Shown here: piece after piece, positions 13,316 to 20,681 of the stretch
Position numbering within the stretch: the stretch's first letter is position 1
How the letters are laid out: the number at the start of each line of letters is the position of its first letter
Origin: a virus
Reading direction: 5' to 3' (one strand)
Length of the DNA stretch: 21,091 bases
IMG/VR virus record: IMGVR_UViG_3300000116_000021
Coordinates: 1 to 21,091 of that record
The notes under the pieces: generated by a model
Seen by the model: the letters and a program-made list of their open reading frames with translations, nothing else
Databases searched by the model: none
What the model was told of the DNA's origin: nothing
Made by a program: the position numbers and the translations under genes

Positions 13316-13549
13316 TCACTTATACATGGTATCTGACAAGTCCAACAAAAACAAAATTTCCTCTATGGTGTCCTGCACTCCAGGACATTTACGAAGTACG
13401 TCTTGTTTATATCTACCGTTTTTCATATCAGAGATCAAATCAGGATGAGATTGCAACCACACCATCTCTTCACTGTCTAATTGATCAAAATTACCCTGAT
13501 TTATTTTGGTAACAATACTAAAGTATTTAATTCTATCTTGAGCATTCAT
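13316..13549 (-). CDS. Small hypothetical protein (77 aa)
   Basis: Unrecognised 77-aa protein, mostly helical and acidic (DSEEMVWLQSHPDLISDMKNG...DTIEEILFLLDL). It has no metal or catalytic motif. It begins inside the stop of the upstream oxygenase gene (ATGA at 13549-13546) and is followed 27 bases later by the HNH gene, so it is co-translated with the oxygenase and may be its partner. Function unknown. Confidence 0.68.
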   Translation of the reverse strand: MNAQDRIKYFSIVTKINQGNFDQLDSEEMVWLQSHPDLISDMKNGRYKQDVLRKCPGVQDTIEEILFLLDLSDTMYK

Positions 13550-14307
13550 AATTTTGATTTGTGCTTAAAATCTAACACAATAACACAACGATGAGATTTA
13601 CTTGCGACTTCTGGTGGAGGCATAACTGGTTGGTGATTTATATTAGAATGATGTATAAGCAAAGAATTTTCATCACCAGGTAGTATTATCTCCCTATCAT
13701 CATTTTCTATTAAAGTACCATAAATTCTAGATGGATTTCTCAAATAATAAATCATTCCAAGATCAAAATCTTCATGTGCGTGTGAATTTTTATAATTTGG
13801 ATATAATTGTTGATCATAATCAAGATCATTATTACCCTTCATACGTTTTGACCAATATGAAGCGATTTTATATTCTTTAACTTCGGGGTCACCAACAACT
13901 TCAGAATAATTATTTAAATGTTGTTTTATTTTAGCAAAAAAGATATACCAACTAGTCTTATACCACAATTTTCTATTGGATAAATTATTAGTTGCTTCAA
14001 CACTTCTATCCCACTTATTACCAGATCGCAATTCGTCATCAATATCTTGCTCAATCTCATTTTGAACTTGATGTGTCAAAAGATTATATGCACGATAAAT
14101 TGTATTGTCACAAAAGTCAAAATGATTAACATTTCTTGTATCAAAAAACTCACTGTCACCTGAGGTACAATCATTCTCAAGTACTCTAAATGTTCTTAAA
14201 TATTCATCACTTATAATTTCATCTAATCTAACAGTAGGAGTAGTTCTTGATCTATTTGCCAACTCAAAAATCTTATTCTGCTGCCCAATACTCAATTTAA
14301 GTGTCAT
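13546..14307 (-). CDS. 2OG-Fe(II) oxygenase-like protein (253 aa)
   Basis: The C-terminal beta-helix domain carries a plausible full active site: His178-Glu-Asp180 (SHAHEDFD), distal His225 in NINHQPV and Arg240 in SHRCVIVLDF. The first 150 residues are mostly helical and unlike the other oxygenases here; they contain an acidic, asparagine-rich stretch and may select the substrate. The gene overlaps the end of radical SAM copy B by 11 bases and couples to the 77-aa gene by ATGA, so radical SAM copy B is flanked by oxygenases on both sides. Substrate unknown. The family call rests on spacing of these residues and the strand pattern between them. Confidence 0.72.
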   Translation of the reverse strand: MTLKLSIGQQNKIFELANRSRTTPTVRLDEIISDEYLRTFRVLENDCTSGDSEFFDTRNVNHFDFCDNTIYRAYNLLTHQVQNEIEQDIDDELRSGNKWDRSVEATNNLSNRKLWYKTSWYIFFAKIKQHLNNYSEVVGDPEVKEYKIASYWSKRMKGNNDLDYDQQLYPNYKNSHAHEDFDLGMIYYLRNPSRIYGTLIENDDREIILPGDENSLLIHHSNINHQPVMPPPEVASKSHRCVIVLDFKHKSKL

Positions 14308-15115
14308 ACTTATTCTTCCAATAACTAACAGGCAATAAAGGATTCTCTGGCGTAAAATATTCCTCTTTAGCAGGACACATTTTACAAAAACTCTCAGATC
14401 TACGAGTAAAAAAGTCTCTCAAGTCTTTACTGTTACAATCAGATTCAAGTGGAACATACTTCAAATATGGATCCCATTTAGAATTTAAATTATATTTTTC
14501 TGCCTGCATAGGCAAATATGCTAATGCTGGGCACTTCCAAAGTTTACCTTCATGCAACTGCACACAAAGTTTAGAGACACAATACTTCCAACTATTTTTA
14601 GGATCATTATCTTCATAGGGTTCCATTTTATCCCCAAAACCATTATACTGTCTAATCCAATGCCTAATAGAAGGTCTTAACTCAACTGGTGCTCCATTGT
14701 CCATCCAAGATCGCAATAATTCATAAACTGGTTTAAACTTCTCAACATATTCAGGATCACTATCAGAATGAACCGATACTCCCAAAACAGTACCTGTTTC
14801 TTTCAAAGCTTTACAAAGATCTGGATGCTTATATAAGTAAAATCCATTTGATATGACTTCAATATATGAATTTGGCCACATATTACGAGCCAAATAAACA
14901 AACTTTGTAAGATCTTTATTAAGTGCTGGTTCACCCCCCATTAAGGTAAATCTTTGAGGTAGAATTAATTTTTTCCACTTCCACATCCACTCTTCTGCCT
15001 CCTCAAGAGATAATGATCCTGAATGACCCTGGTTCATATAATGTGTGCATCCTTCACATGTAAGATTACATGAATGTGTTAGATGTAATTGTATCTCATG
15101 AGGTACTTTTAACAT
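14297..15115 (-). CDS. Radical SAM enzyme with C-terminal auxiliary cluster cysteines (copy B)
   Basis: 272-aa paralogue of copy A (10876-11727). CNLTCEGC (Cys16, Cys20, Cys23) is the SAM-radical cluster motif and MGGEPALN (59-66) the SAM-contact loop. C-terminal cysteines at about 179, 184, 195, 227, 244 and 247 likely hold an auxiliary cluster. The N-terminal halves of the two copies are clearly related but diverged, while the segment around QLHEGKLWKCP and LNSKWDPYLKY is almost unchanged even at DNA level. The ATG overlaps the stop of a 2OG-oxygenase gene (TAATG) and its own end overlaps another, making a 2OG-radical SAM-2OG sandwich. The reaction is unknown. Confidence 0.92.
   Translation of the reverse strand: MLKVPHEIQLHLTHSCNLTCEGCTHYMNQGHSGSLSLEEAEEWMWKWKKLILPQRFTLMGGEPALNKDLTKFVYLARNMWPNSYIEVISNGFYLYKHPDLCKALKETGTVLGVSVHSDSDPEYVEKFKPVYELLRSWMDNGAPVELRPSIRHWIRQYNGFGDKMEPYEDNDPKNSWKYCVSKLCVQLHEGKLWKCPALAYLPMQAEKYNLNSKWDPYLKYVPLESDCNSKDLRDFFTRRSESFCKMCPAKEEYFTPENPLLPVSYWKNKYDT
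14461..14560 (-). repeat. 93% identical DNA island shared with 11061-11160 (copy B)
   Basis: Partner of the block at 11061-11160: 93 of 100 bases match without gaps, with sharp edges on both sides. This suggests gene conversion or a recent recombination between the two radical SAM genes. Confidence 0.9.
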
Positions 15116-15729
15116 TACTCATCCCCTATATTAATATTTGCTGCCATAATCATTCTTTCTTCATCCGTCTGATTTGTTGGTGCATAATGCATAAGAGCAG
15201 AAGGAAATATAATCATAGATCCTTCAGTAATTCCTGAGGGTATATATTCCAAAACATTACCATCCTTTAAACTTGTAAATGGTGCAATAAAGGTTGTTGG
15301 ACTATGACTATCTGGACAGTAATCAACAAACACTACAATACTTAAAGCACCTAATCCATGATTATGTGGGGCATGATGGTGATTGTTGTTATAAATTTGA
15401 TACCATGCAGTAGTAATATGAGGTCTTGCATTAACATATCCAAGAGCAAGTACTCCAGCACACAAGTCGTCATGCAGAAGGTCGTCAATTAAGAGATGAT
15501 ATGTATTGTCAGTATCATAATCAGTTATCTGATCGTGTCCTTTATGATGGACCATATTTGATTTGGCACATCGATCCCAAATTTTAATCAATGTATTCTT
15601 CTTATCCTGCCAATTACTTAACTTAACGTGATAAAATGGAATTACCCAGTCTTTAATATAATGATTCGTATTAATAAACAAATCATCATCTGCAGATAGA
15701 TTTTTATTGGGGATGATTGAATTCTTCAT
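15115..15729 (-). CDS. 2OG-Fe(II) oxygenase, phage 2OG-FeII_5-like (204 aa)
   Basis: 204-aa beta-helix dioxygenase. A His-rich loop (HHHAPHNHG) gives metal ligands His122 and His124 in the usual H-x-H/D place. It is followed by IVVFVDY, a long acidic strand pair, then SALMHYAP with the distal His181 and Arg192 in ERMIMAANI for 2-oxoglutarate. His in place of Asp at the second ligand is odd, though phage members of this group do show it as far as I recall. It ends one base into the ATG of radical SAM copy B (TAATG) and starts inside the end of the 63-aa gene. A hydroxylation step on the same substrate as the radical SAM enzyme is inferred. Confidence 0.78.
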   Translation of the reverse strand: MKNSIIPNKNLSADDDLFINTNHYIKDWVIPFYHVKLSNWQDKKNTLIKIWDRCAKSNMVHHKGHDQITDYDTDNTYHLLIDDLLHDDLCAGVLALGYVNARPHITTAWYQIYNNNHHHAPHNHGLGALSIVVFVDYCPDSHSPTTFIAPFTSLKDGNVLEYIPSGITEGSMIIFPSALMHYAPTNQTDEERMIMAANINIGDE

Positions 15730-15895
15730 TGCGCTTTCTATCTAGATATTCAATAATTTCAGAACGCCACTCCATTAATTCGTTATAGCACTGTTGATTG
15801 TGAGCACAATCACGTAGTTGATGATCTGGTTTGAGAACACTCTCATAAAACAAACCCAGCGCATCGCGACGTTTATTAGATTTAATTTCATCCAT
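15704..15895 (-). CDS. Small hypothetical protein (63 aa)
   Basis: Unrecognised 63-aa charged helical protein with two cysteines (CAHNQQC) and a basic end. Its ATG directly abuts the TAA of the upstream oxygenase gene, and its end overlaps the next oxygenase gene by 26 bases. The tight packing on both sides supports it as real. Function unknown. Confidence 0.62.
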   Translation of the reverse strand: MDEIKSNKRRDALGLFYESVLKPDHQLRDCAHNQQCYNELMEWRSEIIEYLDRKRNEEFNHPQ

Positions 15896-16393
15896 TTAAA
15901 ATACATTCCTTGTTACTTTAAGACCACCAACCAATACCTTCTTACTATTAGAATATTCTGAACTGTGAGGAATATTTGAAGAAAATACTAACATCTTTCC
16001 TTGTTCTGGTTTAATTTTTAAACAATTTTTTAATGATAAAACAGTACAACCATCATCACAGGTGTTCAAATATAAAATAAAACTATAATCCTCATTATGA
16101 TCATGAGAATGTTTATTCATAATACCACCATTTGCATAGTCTACCATATGAACATAAAAAAAGTCCAACTCTTTATCGACATGAAGTTCTATAATAGTCT
16201 TCAATTCATCAATATAGTTATAAAAGTTATTATTATGCAAAATCTTCAAAAGATTTAGAGTAGAAAAACAATTTGCACTTAAAGAACTTTGTTTAATATC
16301 TTTTACTAATTCAGGTTTTGCCAAAAAGATTTTTAGTAGAGATGTCATATACTCTACAATGTTCTCTTCTACATTAAATACTTTGATCATCAT
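15896..16393 (-). CDS. 2OG-Fe(II) oxygenase-like protein (165 aa)
   Basis: 165-aa protein with a helical first half and a beta-helix second half. Metal ligands probably come from the HSHDHNED cluster (residues 95-102), followed by SFILYLN and later SNIPHSS with distal His143. Lys151/Lys152 stand where an Arg usually contacts 2-oxoglutarate. The first codon of the open frame is a TTG; the ATG at 16393 (or the next codon, 16390) is the more likely start. It overlaps the upstream 66-aa gene by about 20 bases and its stop abuts the 63-aa gene. The oxygenase call is good by pattern but the exact ligands are uncertain. Confidence 0.7.
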   Translation of the reverse strand: MMIKVFNVEENIVEYMTSLLKIFLAKPELVKDIKQSSLSANCFSTLNLLKILHNNNFYNYIDELKTIIELHVDKELDFFYVHMVDYANGGIMNKHSHDHNEDYSFILYLNTCDDGCTVLSLKNCLKIKPEQGKMLVFSSNIPHSSEYSNSKKVLVGGLKVTRNVF

Positions 16394-16574
16394 CAATAGG
16401 AGTTATATCTACAATATCAGAGACTGGAACTTCATGCTCACCAGCAACCAAATACCAATGACCATCTTCACGCTCTCCAAGATACATCAATTCACTACTA
16501 GGAAATTTATTCTCCCTTAGCATTGCCTGCAATTGTAGATGTTTAAGATCATTCTGAGAAATTTCCATCCCCAT
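16374..16574 (-). CDS. Small hypothetical protein (66 aa)
   Basis: Unrecognised 66-aa acidic protein. The first 25 residues are a polar helix; the rest reads as short strands (SSELMYLGEREDGHWYLVAGEH), like a small beta barrel. The ATG at 16574 has a strong GGAGG ribosome site 5 bases upstream, placed inside the upstream gene's end (26-base overlap). Function unknown. Confidence 0.7.
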   Translation of the reverse strand: MGMEISQNDLKHLQLQAMLRENKFPSSELMYLGEREDGHWYLVAGEHEVPVSDIVDITPIDDDQSI

Positions 16575-16770
16575 AAACCTCCCTATACTTTTTAATTAGA
16601 GACTCTCTCATCTCATGATATGGTGTAATATCCATGTCATATTCATCACCAAAATTCCAATTGTCACCTTGCTGAATTGCAGCAATTGCAGCACTAATCA
16701 TAGTTTTAAGTCCTTCTTCATCACAAGTGATTGTGACAAGAGTATCTGGATGTGGGTCGGCATTCATCAT
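16549..16770 (-). CDS. Small hypothetical protein (73 aa)
   Basis: Unrecognised 73-aa acidic protein beginning MMNADPHPDTLVTITCDEEG, with a helix rich in Ala and Ile in residues 20-40. The open frame starts at a TTG (16785), but the ATG at 16770 overlaps the upstream stop as ATGA, the coupling used throughout this block, and is chosen. Function unknown. Confidence 0.66.
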   Translation of the reverse strand: MMNADPHPDTLVTITCDEEGLKTMISAAIAAIQQGDNWNFGDEYDMDITPYHEMRESLIKKYREVYGDGNFSE

Positions 16771-16958
16771 TTTACAATCATCCAATTACGATCATTATTT
16801 TTAGATATAGAGAATCGATGTTTAGTAATCGACTCCAAATGATATACTTCAGGTTCTTCTTTTTGAACCCTACATGAGTGAAATTTCAACATATCTAGTT
16901 CAAAAATCAACTGTGCTCTTGAACTAATTGGAGAAACACAAATAAATTTTGCTTTCAT
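16767..16958 (-). CDS. Small hypothetical protein (63 aa)
   Basis: Unrecognised 63-aa basic protein with strand-like segments (KAKFICVSP, LESITKHRFSI). It is joined by ATGA overlaps to the genes on both sides. No motif, signal peptide or membrane segment is seen. Confidence 0.66.
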   Translation of the reverse strand: MKAKFICVSPISSRAQLIFELDMLKFHSCRVQKEEPEVYHLESITKHRFSISKNNDRNWMIVK

Positions 16959-17179
16959 TTTACAAAAACCGTTCCAACTTTTACTTGACTGCGATGCTTT
17001 TTGATGAAATTTTGTGCAGACTTTTCATTTCTACACGCTTTTAATCTTTCTCCTGAGTATATCACCATTAAAGAACTTTTTCCCCCAATAGGAACGGCAG
17101 CGTAACCATCCCTAGTTACAAATCCTTTACTGCAATTTTTATAAAAATTGTAAACTTCAGTTAATTCTTTTTTGTTCAT
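16955..17179 (-). CDS. Small basic hypothetical protein (74 aa)
   Basis: Unrecognised 74-aa lysine-rich protein (MNKKELTEVYNFYKNCSKGF...KKHRSQVKVGTVFVK). The central part looks like two strands around VPIGGKSSLMVIYSG and the end is strongly basic, so nucleic-acid binding is possible but not shown. ATGA overlaps on both sides place it in one long co-translated run from the beta-helix gene at 17176 onward. Confidence 0.68.
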   Translation of the reverse strand: MNKKELTEVYNFYKNCSKGFVTRDGYAAVPIGGKSSLMVIYSGERLKACRNEKSAQNFIKKHRSQVKVGTVFVK

Positions 17180-17592
17180 AATGACGAAAAACTACAGGTA
17201 ATTCTAGGTTCTAAGTGAATTGCTTCATGATAGGTTCCAGAATCAATGTAAAGAGCATCTCCTGGTTTAAGAAGTACCTCTCCATCATCCATTCTATACT
17301 TAATTCTACCCATAGAAGGCACAATAACAACATTCATCTCATCACAGTGTCTTCCACCAGTGACAGATTGTTTAAATCGAGAATAATATATGTGCATTAC
17401 CCTCCATTTTTCTGGTTCCCTATACATTTGATTAATTATACTCCTAAAGAGACCATCATACGGTCCCATGAGTAAAGTAACATCCTCCCTGGTTTCATGA
17501 GAATCCCTCTCAACTTCAAATTGAGTATCAACATGGTTCCATGTAATACCTTTCACAAACATAAATTTTTTTCGTTCTACTCGGTATGTCAT
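17176..17592 (-). CDS. Cupin/JmjC-like oxygenase (138 aa)
   Basis: 138-aa beta-helix protein. GRHCDEMNVVIV (80-91) gives His82-x-Asp84, followed by the strand MGRIKYRM, the turn LLKPGDALYIDSGTYHEA (107-124) with distal His122, and a last strand with Arg130. The PGD-x-LYI-x-x-G-x-x-H pattern is the one seen in cupin_4/JmjC-like protein hydroxylases such as the ribosomal-protein hydroxylase group, although this protein is much shorter and lacks their C-terminal dimer domain. It may hydroxylate a host or phage protein, or be a plain metal cupin. Its ATG overlaps the helicase stop (ATGA). Confidence 0.72.
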   Translation of the reverse strand: MTYRVERKKFMFVKGITWNHVDTQFEVERDSHETREDVTLLMGPYDGLFRSIINQMYREPEKWRVMHIYYSRFKQSVTGGRHCDEMNVVIVPSMGRIKYRMDDGEVLLKPGDALYIDSGTYHEAIHLEPRITCSFSSL

Positions 17593-18845
17593 CGTTTAAT
17601 AGTAGAGATAGCAGGTTGACCTTGAACAAAAACAGTATCAACAACACTTTGAAGACGCTTGACTGTAGAGATGCCCACATTACTGTAAACAGGAACATGA
17701 ACTAAACCAAAAGACTTAGTATAATCTTGAAGTTTGCCTGGAACAAGAGTACCTTCTTCAATGCGTTTAATGTCATCCAAATGAAGGCGAATAACCCTTC
17801 CAACAGACTGACACATCTCAATAACATTCATCTGACGCATAAGGACTAAAGAGGTCAAACCAGGAACAGAAATGCCCTCACTCAAAATAGAGTAATGCAT
17901 GACAATAAACTTCCTATTTGGATCAGCACCATACTCACGGACCAGATTAAAAAACTCTTCACGGGTAATTTTAGAATTATTATGAAATGCACCATGCTTA
18001 CTGGTAATCCAAAGTAGATCATAACCCATAGAATGAACTTCATTCATGAAGTCAGTAGTAGCAAGCATACGAATCAAAACCTTCGTATTTGGTGCGGCAA
18101 TCAAAACCTTCTCCATATGATCCTCATTATATAAAGTGTCAAGAAGAGTCATACAATCACGCTCTGCTGCTTCTTCACCCTTCTCACGAAAAGTACCTAT
18201 AGGAATAGCATTAATCTTAGGAGGTAGAATTGAACCATTGTTCACCAAACGAGGGGCAGGAACATTGTAAATAATTCCACCAAAAATAGAATCGTTCATA
18301 CCATACTTTTTACCAGTTGATGAATACTTAGGAGTAGCAGTGAAGAAATAACAATGATTAGAAGTGAGTGCAAAATGTTTGGTAGAACCAAAGAAGTTCC
18401 TCTTGATAGAGTTGTGTGCTTCATCAAAGTAAATACTGTCAACAGAAATACCTGCTTCCTGAATACGATGCAACGAATGATATGTAGTAATTATCAACTT
18501 GTTGCCTCTAGTATTGTTACACCAAGTGAAGATCTGATTTGATTTGGTTGTCGTAAAATAAGGAAGATCATTACCCGAGTGAACATGCATCACGGAAGCA
18601 TTAGTAATATGTTCTGTAAACTCAGCAGATAGTTGACGCGCAAGCATAAGACGAGGAGCAACGACAACAATAGTTTTGTCTCCTGCCTCAAACTGACGCA
18701 TGGCATGTGTAATAGCAATGAATGTTTTTCCACCACCAGTTGGGACCACTATGATACCGATGGACTTCTTGCCCATAACATCAAGTGCTTCTTTCTGGTG
18801 GGGGCGGAGTTGCATCGAATTAGTGCCGATAGACATATTATACAT
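17589..18845 (-). CDS. SF2 DNA helicase (DEAH type, restriction-helicase-like)
   Basis: 418-aa superfamily 2 helicase. The start at 18845 (ATG with AGGG upstream) is preferred over an in-frame TTG at 18872. Domain 1 has the Q-motif-like LRPHQKEAL (13-21), Walker A VPTGGGKT (34-41), APRLMLARQL (63-72), DEAH (141-144) and FTATP (168-172). Domain 2 has the typical SEGISVPGL and QSVGRVIR (about 336-343) motifs. It differs from T4 UvsW, whose extra N-terminal domain is absent, and is closer to helicases of type I/III restriction systems, but no nuclease domain is fused. It follows two methyltransferase-like genes in the same run, suggesting a joint role in DNA modification, anti-restriction or repair. 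Confidence 0.93.
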   Translation of the reverse strand: MYNMSIGTNSMQLRPHQKEALDVMGKKSIGIIVVPTGGGKTFIAITHAMRQFEAGDKTIVVVAPRLMLARQLSAEFTEHITNASVMHVHSGNDLPYFTTTKSNQIFTWCNNTRGNKLIITTYHSLHRIQEAGISVDSIYFDEAHNSIKRNFFGSTKHFALTSNHCYFFTATPKYSSTGKKYGMNDSIFGGIIYNVPAPRLVNNGSILPPKINAIPIGTFREKGEEAAERDCMTLLDTLYNEDHMEKVLIAAPNTKVLIRMLATTDFMNEVHSMGYDLLWITSKHGAFHNNSKITREEFFNLVREYGADPNRKFIVMHYSILSEGISVPGLTSLVLMRQMNVIEMCQSVGRVIRLHLDDIKRIEEGTLVPGKLQDYTKSFGLVHVPVYSNVGISTVKRLQSVVDTVFVQGQPAISTIKR

Positions 18846-18868
18846 CAAAATGACCCTATTGTGAGCGG

Positions 18869-19285
18869 TCAATCAATAAACTGGTCAAGTGTCACAGGTC
18901 CATCTGTGCCATCAAATCGATAATGATACTGAAGTGCATCTGCACATACAAAATGAGGATGATCTGTAGGTACACCAATTCTCCTACACATCTCCTTATG
19001 ATTATCCTCCATCAACTCCACAGCATATAGCATATTGTTGACGATGTGATCTTTACTATGATATTCCTGCAACGCTTCATAAAGACAGACTATAAAATTA
19101 CCATCTCCCGCACAGTTGTCCATGAATCTAGAGTTTGGATTCTTTAGTTGTTCAATGGGAATGTCTTCTATCATGAGATTAATTAGGTCTGTTGGTGTAA
19201 AAACTTCTTGAGTTTGTTTAATTCTATCATCAGAACGTTCGAGAGTAGAACCATGAAGTTTGTTATGTTGATTCTTAGATGACAT
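18869..19285 (-). CDS. Methyltransferase-fold protein with motif I only (138 aa)
   Basis: 138-aa protein matching the N-terminal part of type I/IIG adenine methyltransferases: QEVFTPTDLINLMI (26-39), the SAM-binding motif I FMDNCAGDGNF (54-64), an acidic motif II (AVELMEDN) and a CADAL motif III. It then ends before any NPPY catalytic motif. From memory, similar stand-alone short proteins occur in cyanophages. It could bind SAM as a regulatory subunit or complete the neighbouring NPPY protein. The ATG at 19285 has a GGGGAAG ribosome site and overlaps the end of the upstream methyltransferase gene by 11 bases. It is either a split gene or a specialised SAM-binding partner. Confidence 0.8.
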   Translation of the reverse strand: MSSKNQHNKLHGSTLERSDDRIKQTQEVFTPTDLINLMIEDIPIEQLKNPNSRFMDNCAGDGNFIVCLYEALQEYHSKDHIVNNMLYAVELMEDNHKEMCRRIGVPTDHPHFVCADALQYHYRFDGTDGPVTLDQFID

Positions 19286-20681
19286 TCTGCTTCCCCAAAT
19301 ATTCTAACTCTTCAACGGTAAAACCAAATTGGTGAGATAAATTCTCATAGTTTGTGATGTCAGGTACTTCCGCATTCTTAATAGCAGGAGTAAATCCCGC
19401 AGTCTTTTTATAATTGTCCACAAAAAACTTGATAATCGAATTATCAAAGATTTTGCTAAGGCGCGTCCCTTCCTCTTCCGAAGTAATAGGACACCAAGCA
19501 TTAAGCATACCCACATATCCATTAGAGATAAACCTCTTCTTATATGTTGATGAGAACGGTACAATAAATTTTAGTACATCACTAGTATTGGGAAGAACAT
19601 CGGTTCTACCAATCTTATCTGCAGATTTATAAATCTCATACTTACCATCAGGAGTGTAATCATCATTAGCAATTACCTGACCCATCTTCAAGGGAATACG
19701 AGGATGGTTAGAGTTAGCAATCTTATCTAAAATGGAATGCTTAAGAGCAGCATCACCAAAGAGAGGCAAACCATCACGGAGATCCCAAGTAAATGATCTG
19801 TCTTGAGTGATGACAGTAGTCTTACCCTTATATGGTTCATTTACTAGATGCCAACGACATATTGCAACGCCTTCATTGAAGAAGTCATCAGCAGTGTAGT
19901 CAATCAGTTTGAGGTTGTAGATCGTAGAGAACAACTTCATGAACTTTTTACCCTTGCCAGTGTTGCCCAACACAGATGCAGGAGTGACCTCACACATATC
20001 TCCACCAGGAGCAACCATCTCTAGATGCTCTTCCACTATCTTTGTCCACAGTTTGTTGTTCCGTGCCTTCTTGGTCGGATCGTTATATGGAGGATTGGCA
20101 AGAATGGCAGTGAACTTCATGTCTGGGTGGGTAGCAACGATTTTGATCTGCTTGTCAATATATCCTACACGATTACGGTGACTATCGCAACTCTCCCACA
20201 CAGTGAGACGGTTGGGGTCAATTCCACGTTCCAAGAGTCGAGCAGAATGAGAACCACTTGGATCACCAAACATGTATGTGCTGCTCATATCCCGACAGTC
20301 ATTGATCATCGTGTCAAGCAATGGGGTAGGAATAGATTGCTGGGTAGCAGATGAGACCGATAGACCGTTAATAGTCTCAGAGATCGATTGCCTCATGCTC
20401 TTCTGAATGCTGTTGGAGACCAAACCGATGCGACGGGTCAGAAGTTCCATGCTGTGAGGATTCTTAGAGATAACCTCAGAGAGGATTCCTTCTCTATCAC
20501 CAGTTACAGAAGAATAAACATCAGAACCAATCACATCGTTGATGGAGTACACATTCCGACCACTACGGATGATGTAGAACATGGTCAGAGGGATAGATTC
20601 TAACAGTGCCTTGACAGTCTGCTTCTTCAGCGTGTCAAGGTCATCGACTTTTTTACGCGATCGGTCTCCATCACGACACAA
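19275..20681 (-). CDS. N6-adenine DNA methyltransferase-like protein (NPPY), possibly frameshift product
   Basis: 468-codon open frame. The catalytic motif ILANPPYNDP (193-202) is intact; a degenerate motif I (MFGDPSGSHSARLL, 137-150) lies before it. The C-terminal 200 residues resemble a target-recognition domain, with a TGK turn, a K-I-x-R strand and a final helix, as in Eco57I-like enzymes. It would methylate adenine in DNA using SAM. The only start before residue 34 is a TTG (20681) without a ribosome site. The frame overlaps the upstream ORF by 55 bases at a -1 slip signal, so it is probably read as the C-terminal part of one longer protein. It overlaps the motif-I protein by 11 bases. 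Base composition looks higher in GC than the island to its left. Confidence 0.87.
   Translation of the reverse strand: MCRDGDRSRKKVDDLDTLKKQTVKALLESIPLTMFYIIRSGRNVYSINDVIGSDVYSSVTGDREGILSEVISKNPHSMELLTRRIGLVSNSIQKSMRQSISETINGLSVSSATQQSIPTPLLDTMINDCRDMSSTYMFGDPSGSHSARLLERGIDPNRLTVWESCDSHRNRVGYIDKQIKIVATHPDMKFTAILANPPYNDPTKKARNNKLWTKIVEEHLEMVAPGGDMCEVTPASVLGNTGKGKKFMKLFSTIYNLKLIDYTADDFFNEGVAICRWHLVNEPYKGKTTVITQDRSFTWDLRDGLPLFGDAALKHSILDKIANSNHPRIPLKMGQVIANDDYTPDGKYEIYKSADKIGRTDVLPNTSDVLKFIVPFSSTYKKRFISNGYVGMLNAWCPITSEEEGTRLSKIFDNSIIKFFVDNYKKTAGFTPAIKNAEVPDITNYENLSHQFGFTVEELEYLGKQNVI
20609..20669 (-). promoter_or_regulatory. Candidate -1 programmed ribosomal frameshift signal
   Basis: On the minus strand: GGAG (20669-20666), 11 bases, slippery heptamer A AAA AAG (20654-20648) in phase with the upstream ORF, a 7-base spacer, then an 8-bp perfect stem CCTTGACA/TGTCAAGG (20640-20633 and 20616-20609) around a 16-base loop with an inner CTG/CAG pairing. 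The stop of the upstream frame (20629-20627) lies in the loop. A -1 slip enters the methyltransferase frame. The layout is like the dnaX signal of Escherichia coli. Confidence 0.72.

Noticed and set aside
17589-18845. Calling the helicase UvsW
   Set aside because: The UvsW N-terminal domain is missing and the motifs are nearer to restriction-type helicases.
18860-18876. Plus-strand ATTGTGAGCGG resembling the lac operator half
   Set aside because: Only an 11-base match, no second operator half, and it lies at the end of the motif-I protein gene. Chance resemblance.
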